Below are positions 43,147 to 47,847 of a stretch of DNA of 47,847 nt, piece by piece. Position 1 is the first letter of the stretch, and each line of letters begins with the position of its first letter. The translations under genes and the position numbers were made by a program. Origin of the DNA: JAGVPT01 sp963843065 (GTDB lineage: Bacteria; Bacteroidota; Ignavibacteria; UBA10030; UBA8401); assembly GCA_963843065.1 (NCBI GenBank), contig CAWJKX010000050.1:1-47847 (forward strand), written 5' to 3'. Under the pieces are notes generated by a model that had not been told where the DNA came from, did not search any database, and saw nothing but the letters and a program-made list of their open reading frames with translations.

Positions 43147-44337
43147 ATGCCACGAAAAGTGCTTCTGTTTTTTATTGTTTGCATTTGTGCCGGCGGGATA
43201 CTCGGGTATTCTCTTGCACCCAGGGGAGCCTCCCAAAATGCCGCTGGAATGGGCTCTGAGCAGAAGAGCTCATTATTTACATCGGGAGAGCAGCAGAAAA
43301 GTTCAGACGATGAAATTTCGAAATCGAGAAAAAACGCCATAACCAATACGGTCGAGAGTGTCAGTCCGGCGATTGTCGGCATTACTGTGACCGAAGTCAG
43401 AGAATATCGGGACCCATTCTCAAATTTTTTTGGCGATGACCCGTTTTTCCGGCAATTCTTTGGCAACCGAAGTCTAAAGCAGGAAGTCAAGGGGCTCGGA
43501 TCCGGTTTCATCATCTCGCCCGAGGGGTACATTCTCACGAACGACCACGTTGCCGGAAATGCAAAAGAAATTATTGTCACGATGACGAACGGGGGAAAAT
43601 ATTCTGCGGAACTCGTCGGCACAGATATGGTATCGGATGTTGCGTTGCTCAAGATTAAGGGAAAAGATTTTCCATGTGTCAAGCTCGGAAACTCCGATGA
43701 TGTCATTATCGGCGAATGGGTCATCACCTTCGGCAACCCATTCGGGCTGTTTGAGAATATCGATAAGCCAATCGTAACCGTTGGCGTCGTCAGCGCCAAA
43801 GGAATGAACCTGAACGTCGACGAGAATCGTTCATACCGCGGCTTGATACAGACGGATGCGGTGATCAACGCTGGAAACAGCGGCGGGCCGCTTGTCAACA
43901 GCGCAGGAGAGGTTATTGGCATCAACACGCTTATTTACACTGCCGGCGTGAGCCAGGCGTACATCGGCTACGGCTTTGCAATTCCGATTAACCGTGTGAA
44001 GTCGATTGTCGATGAACTTCAGAAAAAAGGGAAAGTTGAACGCAACTTCTGGACTGGAATGGAAGTCAACATCGTCGATCAGCGCATTGCGAAGTATTTC
44101 GGATTAAAAGATGCTGAGGGGGTTATCATCAGCGATATTAAGAAAAATAGTCCGGCAGAAAAGGCGGAATTGAAAGTCGGCGACATTATTTTGGAAATAA
44201 ACGGAGAAAGAATCCAAAATGAAGAAACGATTATCGCCATCATTAACGATGCGAAAGCAGGCGACGTCCTCGATTTGAAGGTTTACCGCGACAAACAGAC
44301 TTTCAAAGTTAATTTAACTCTGGAAAAACAAACATAA
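43147..44337 (+). CDS. HtrA/DegP-family periplasmic serine protease
   Basis: 396 residues. The N-terminal hydrophobic segment (about 4-22) is a signal anchor or signal peptide. The trypsin-like domain has His134 (TNDHVAGN), Asp164 (SDVALLK) and Ser245 (NAGNSGGPL). One PDZ domain follows (GVIISDIKKNSPAEKAELKV, split by the carboxylate-binding loop). One PDZ rather than two matches the DegS/HhoA-like arrangement. Degrades misfolded envelope proteins. A single open frame. Confidence 0.95.
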   Translation: MPRKVLLFFIVCICAGGILGYSLAPRGASQNAAGMGSEQKSSLFTSGEQQKSSDDEISKSRKNAITNTVESVSPAIVGITVTEVREYRDPFSNFFGDDPFFRQFFGNRSLKQEVKGLGSGFIISPEGYILTNDHVAGNAKEIIVTMTNGGKYSAELVGTDMVSDVALLKIKGKDFPCVKLGNSDDVIIGEWVITFGNPFGLFENIDKPIVTVGVVSAKGMNLNVDENRSYRGLIQTDAVINAGNSGGPLVNSAGEVIGINTLIYTAGVSQAYIGYGFAIPINRVKSIVDELQKKGKVERNFWTGMEVNIVDQRIAKYFGLKDAEGVIISDIKKNSPAEKAELKVGDIILEINGERIQNEETIIAIINDAKAGDVLDLKVYRDKQTFKVNLTLEKQT

Positions 44338-44351
44338 GACTGTCATAAAAA

Positions 44352-45650
44352 ATGATTGCACGATATACCCGCCCTGGTATGGGCAAAATTTGGAACGACG
44401 AAAACAAATTTACAATCTGGCTGCAGATAGAGATTCTTGCATGCGAAGCACAGGCTGAACTTGGTGTTATCCCAAAAGAAGCCGTGGCAAAAATCCGCGA
44501 GAAAGCAAAGTTCGACATCGCACGGATCGATGAGATTGAACAGGAAGTAAAACATGACGTCATCGCGTTCCTGACGAACGTCGGCGAATATGTCGGTCCG
44601 GAATCGCGCTACATCCATCTCGGCATGACGTCGTCGGACGTGCTTGACACGGCGCTTGCTGTGCAGATGAAGCAATCCGGCGAGCTTCTTTTCAAAGGAC
44701 TGGAAGCTTTGCGGGATGTTCTCGCCCGGCGTGCAAAGGAATTCAAGAAGACAGTAATGATCGGACGTTCTCACGGCATCCATGCGGAGCCGACAACCTT
44801 CGGGTTAAAATTAGCACTTTGGTTTGATGAGACGCGCCGGAACATCGAACGCCTGCGCCGCGCTATCGAAACTGTTTCCGTGGGCCAGATTTCCGGCGCC
44901 GTTGGAACATTCGAGCATCTGAGCCCCAGCGTTGAAGAATACGTTTGTGCAAAACTGGGGCTGAAACCGGCGCCGGTATCGACACAAATTCTTCAGCGCG
45001 ACCGTCACGCGGAATTTATGACGACTCTCGCCGTGATCGGGAGTTCGCTGGAAAAATTCGCGACGGAAATCCGCCATCTCCAAAAAACGGAAGTGTTGGA
45101 AGCTGAAGAATACTTTTCGAAGGGGCAGAAAGGGTCTTCAGCGATGCCGCACAAGCGCAACCCGATTACGTGCGAGCGAATCGCCGGGCTGTCGCGCGTT
45201 CTTCGAGGAAATGCACAGGCAGCGCTGGAGAATGTCGCTTTGTGGCACGAGCGGGACATCACACACTCATCCGTCGAACGAATTGTCGTTCCGGACAGTT
45301 GTATCCTCCTCGATTACATGATTGCACTCACGACGAACGTTCTTGATAAGCTTCTCGTGTATCCGGAGAATATGAGAAAAAATATCGATCTTACTCATGG
45401 ACTGGTTTTTTCACAGCCCGTTTTGCTTGCGTTGACGACAAAGGGGATGAAACGGGAGGATGCCTATCGCATCGTTCAGAAAGATGCCATGGACGTGTGG
45501 CAGTCCAAAAAGAATTTTAAAGAAGTGCTGGAGGGAGATGGTGAAGTAACTGCATTGCTCTCAAAACACGATCTCGACGATGCTTTTGACCCGACGAAAA
45601 GCCTGCGTTATGTCGACTATATTTTTGAGAGGGTTGGGTTGGGGAAATAA
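44352..45650 (+). CDS. purB: Adenylosuccinate lyase
   Basis: 432 residues of the fumarase/aspartase superfamily. Catalyses two steps of purine synthesis (SAICAR to AICAR, and adenylosuccinate to AMP). Signature GSSAMPHKRNP carries the catalytic Ser, with HLGMTSSDVLDTA and IGRSHGIHAEPTTFG as the other two active-site motifs. Second purine gene in the window, 10 kb from purSQ. Preceded by only 14 bp after htrA. Confidence 0.95.
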   Translation: MIARYTRPGMGKIWNDENKFTIWLQIEILACEAQAELGVIPKEAVAKIREKAKFDIARIDEIEQEVKHDVIAFLTNVGEYVGPESRYIHLGMTSSDVLDTALAVQMKQSGELLFKGLEALRDVLARRAKEFKKTVMIGRSHGIHAEPTTFGLKLALWFDETRRNIERLRRAIETVSVGQISGAVGTFEHLSPSVEEYVCAKLGLKPAPVSTQILQRDRHAEFMTTLAVIGSSLEKFATEIRHLQKTEVLEAEEYFSKGQKGSSAMPHKRNPITCERIAGLSRVLRGNAQAALENVALWHERDITHSSVERIVVPDSCILLDYMIALTTNVLDKLLVYPENMRKNIDLTHGLVFSQPVLLALTTKGMKREDAYRIVQKDAMDVWQSKKNFKEVLEGDGEVTALLSKHDLDDAFDPTKSLRYVDYIFERVGLGK

Positions 45651-45717
45651 CCACACGGAGGTGAACCTCGTCTCCTAACAAAGCTTCAGCAATGGGTGGC
45701 ATTTTTTTGGAGTAATC

Positions 45718-47205
45718 ATGCCTCAGAAATTTCATAACCTTATCAACGGAAAATGGATCGACGCGAAGTCCGGGAAGACATTCGAGAATCGTAATCCTGC
45801 GAATTGGGATGAACTGATTGGTGTTTTTCCGAAGTCATCAAAAGAGGACGTCGACGAAGCCGTGAAAGCTGCCCGCTCGGCTTTTGAAAAATGGCGGCTC
45901 GTTCCTGCGCCGAAGCGCGGCGACATTTTGCGGAAGATCGGCGACATCATGGTGGCTCGAAAAGAGGAACTTGCGCGGGAGATGACCCGGGAGATGGGAA
46001 AAGTCATAGCGGAAACTCGAGGGGATGTCCAGGAAGGAATTGACACTGCATACTATGCTTCATCGGAGGGACGACGCTTGTTCGGCCATACCGTTCCTTC
46101 GGAGCTGCCGAATAAATTTGCCATGGCGATCCGCGTTCCAATAGGAGTTGCAGGCGTCATCACCCCATGGAATTTCCCGATGGCGATTCCTACGTGGAAG
46201 ATTTTTCCCGCCGTCCTTTCCGGCAACACCGTTGTTTTTAAACCGGCGACAGACACTCCGAAAACAGCTGCCGCGTTGGTTGAGATCATGATGGACGCTG
46301 GTATACCGGATGGTGTCGTGAACATTGTTCATGGAAGCGGAAGTGAGGTCGGCAACGCAATTACTTCCCATCCCGACATTGATTTGATTTCTTTTACCGG
46401 CTCGACGGTCGTTGGAAAACAAATCCAAAAAGATTCGAGTGAGACTTTAAAGAGAGTCTCGCTTGAGCTTGGAGGAAAAAATGCCCAGATCGTGATGGAT
46501 GATGCAGACCTTGACCTCGCGCTGGAAGGAGTTTTGTGGGGAGCCTTCGGAACAACAGGGCAGAGATGCACGGCTACAAGCCGGCTCATCCTGCACGAAA
46601 CAATTTATGACAAATTCATGTCGATGCTTGTTGAGCGAACGAAGAAATTAAAGCTCGGCGACGGTTTGTTGCCGTCGACCGACGTTGGTCCATGTGTAAA
46701 TGAAAAACAGCGTGAGTCCGTCCATTCATACGTTGAAATCGGACAGAAAGAAGGGGCGAAGCTCGCAGCCGGCGGTTCGATTGCGAGTGGAGACGGACTC
46801 AACAAGGGGTGGTTTTACGAGCCGACGATTTTCAGTGACGTAACTCCTGAAATGCGGATTGCGAAAGAAGAGATATTCGGCCCCGTGTTGTCAGTGATCC
46901 GCTCGAGATCTTTGGACGAGAGCATTTCGATTCTCAACAACACCGTCTATGGACTTTCATCATCAATATACACTCGTGATGTCAACAAAGCGTTTATAGC
47001 GGTGCGGGATATCAAAGCCGGCATCACCTATGTCAATGTTCCTACAATCGGGGCAGAGGCCCACTTGCCGTTCGGCGGGGTGAAGCAGACCGGCAACGGC
47101 CATCGAGAGGGAGGCTGGACGGTGTACGATTTCTTCACAGAGTGGAAAGCTGTGTATGTCGATTACAGCGGTACGTTGCAGAGAGCACAAATAGACAATT
47201 ACTAA
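45718..47205 (+). CDS. Aldehyde dehydrogenase, piperideine-6-carboxylate/ALDH7-like
   Basis: 495 residues, NAD-dependent. Catalytic Cys284 (TTGQRCTATSRL) and Glu250 (SLELGGKNAQ). ITPWNFPMAIPTWKIFPA and FTGSTVVGKQI form the cofactor site. The C-terminal block YVNVPTIGAEAHLPFGGVKQ then TGNGHREGGW is, from memory, that of alpha-aminoadipate semialdehyde dehydrogenases. The next gene, L-lysine 6-transaminase, supplies exactly that semialdehyde (cyclising to piperideine-6-carboxylate). Together they convert lysine to 2-aminoadipate. Confidence 0.92.
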   Translation: MPQKFHNLINGKWIDAKSGKTFENRNPANWDELIGVFPKSSKEDVDEAVKAARSAFEKWRLVPAPKRGDILRKIGDIMVARKEELAREMTREMGKVIAETRGDVQEGIDTAYYASSEGRRLFGHTVPSELPNKFAMAIRVPIGVAGVITPWNFPMAIPTWKIFPAVLSGNTVVFKPATDTPKTAAALVEIMMDAGIPDGVVNIVHGSGSEVGNAITSHPDIDLISFTGSTVVGKQIQKDSSETLKRVSLELGGKNAQIVMDDADLDLALEGVLWGAFGTTGQRCTATSRLILHETIYDKFMSMLVERTKKLKLGDGLLPSTDVGPCVNEKQRESVHSYVEIGQKEGAKLAAGGSIASGDGLNKGWFYEPTIFSDVTPEMRIAKEEIFGPVLSVIRSRSLDESISILNNTVYGLSSSIYTRDVNKAFIAVRDIKAGITYVNVPTIGAEAHLPFGGVKQTGNGHREGGWTVYDFFTEWKAVYVDYSGTLQRAQIDNY

Positions 47206-47334
47206 AATGACAAGCATGTTTCGCCTTTATTTCGTTTCGTTGTACGAGCATCAGGAGTTTTTCTGAGCGATGGTGAGTGAGGTAAGGTTTTTGTGCCGCT
47301 CATTCATCGAACTGAAAAATCCTGGAGGTGTAAC

Positions 47335-47847
47335 ATGTCAGAATCAACGACCAGAGCAGCAAGCGCCGGATTAGGCGCGAAGAATAACGGCGGCAACAGC
47401 CGTCAAAAGACAACACTAAGCAAACCTACCACGAAAACTTCAATTGTAGTCCCATCGACAGACGTCCATCTTACGCTCTCGCGGCATATGCTGGTTGACG
47501 GGTTTGATTTGGTTGTCGATTTGAAAAAGAGTCAAGGCTGTTATTTGTACGATTCACGATTTAACAAGCGGTATCTCGACTTTTTCTCTTTCTTTGGATC
47601 GTCCGCGGTTGGCATGAATCATCCGAAGATGACGGAACGAGAGTTCCTCGAGAAACTTGCCGCTGTTGCAGTTAATAAACCGTCGAATTCCGATGTTTAC
47701 AGCGTAGAAATGGCGGAGTTTGTCGAGACTTTTTACCGAATTGTTCAACCGGAATATCTGCCGTACGTTTTTTTTGTTGACGGCGGTGCGCTTGCAGTCG
47801 AGAACGCGTTGAAGACGGCGTTCGATTGGAAGGTGCGCAAGAATTTT
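47335..47847 (+). CDS. lat: L-lysine 6-transaminase, 5' part (runs off window)
   Basis: 171 codons without a stop up to the window edge. Start ATG at 47335 after GGAGGTG. The first ~40 residues are a low-complexity Thr/Ser/Lys extension, then VHLTLSRHMLVDGFDLVVDL, QGCYLYDSRFNKRYLDFFSF, NKPSNSDVYSVEMAEFVETF and FFVDGGALAVENALKTAFDW, which are typical of LAT. Transfers the epsilon-amino group of lysine to 2-oxoglutarate with PLP; the PLP lysine would be beyond the edge. Confidence 0.92.
   Translation, partial: MSESTTRAASAGLGAKNNGGNSRQKTTLSKPTTKTSIVVPSTDVHLTLSRHMLVDGFDLVVDLKKSQGCYLYDSRFNKRYLDFFSFFGSSAVGMNHPKMTEREFLEKLAAVAVNKPSNSDVYSVEMAEFVETFYRIVQPEYLPYVFFVDGGALAVENALKTAFDWKVRKNF

Noticed and set aside
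43053..43928. Long minus-strand open frame (291 codons) opposite htrA
   Set aside because: It lies antisense to a gene with a complete catalytic triad and PDZ domain, and its translation is a Ser/Pro-rich shadow without domain character.
1..47847. tRNA or rRNA genes
   Set aside because: No cloverleaf with TTCGANNC-type arm or rRNA signature was found by eye in the intergenic gaps; a tRNA scan would be needed to be certain.

Overview
The window reads like a chromosome segment from the Bacteroidota/Chlorobi/Ignavibacteria group. Supporting signs: a gene run psd-pssA-purS-purQ-tatA-gatA-sucD-ndk, candidate promoters of the form TTG-N20-TA(n)TTTG, sparse Shine-Dalgarno sites, a tandem adenylate kinase, and reverse transsulfuration and lysine 6-aminotransferase genes. 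The exact taxon cannot be settled by reading. Sequence quality matters here. At least a dozen conserved genes, some normally essential (ruvA, gatA, sucD), are split by single-base indels whose two halves together give a full-length protein. This looks more like unpolished sequence than real gene decay.

Layout. 1-2917 is a 1.45-kb inverted duplication around a 20-bp spacer. The right arm holds an ABC exporter (ATPase tail, permease) and a dienelactone hydrolase; the left arm is a degraded mirror copy. 3.3-7.4 kb has a cupredoxin-like lipoprotein and then four overlapping genes (methyltransferase, SRPBCC cyclase, ketosynthase, FAD oxidoreductase) that form a small polyketide-type operon. 7.4-18 kb is mixed: a TlpA-like thioredoxin, a secreted esterase, small membrane and hypothetical proteins, a tandem adenylate kinase fusion, an Asp/Glu racemase, an M13 metallopeptidase, DUF1569, DUF1579-like and YdeI-family proteins, and a GNAT acetyltransferase.

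18-31.7 kb is a DNA-repair and housekeeping block: dinB on plus, then on minus ruvA, ruvC, yebC, recJ, the RNase P RNA gene, RNase HI, a coiled-coil zinc-ribbon protein and a Nif3-family protein. Between ruvC and ruvA sits a 5.3-kb, visibly AT-richer block (DUF362, ThuA-like, aldo/keto reductase-like and GH2 glycosidase genes) that appears inserted into a ruv operon. No ruvB is present.

32-38.7 kb, plus strand: phosphatidylserine synthesis and decarboxylation, PurS/PurQ, two TatA-type genes, GatA, SucD, Ndk and a NUDIX hydrolase. 38.7-42.3 kb, minus strand: a cystathionine gamma-synthase/lyase, a 55-codon ORF, a cystathionine beta-synthase split by one in-frame stop into a PLP part and a CBS-domain part, and LarB. 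42.5-47.8 kb, plus strand: PlsY, an HtrA protease, PurB, then a lysine-degradation pair, an aldehyde dehydrogenase of the piperideine-6-carboxylate type and the 5' part of L-lysine 6-transaminase, which runs off the right edge.

No transposase, integrase, tRNA or CRISPR array was recognised.
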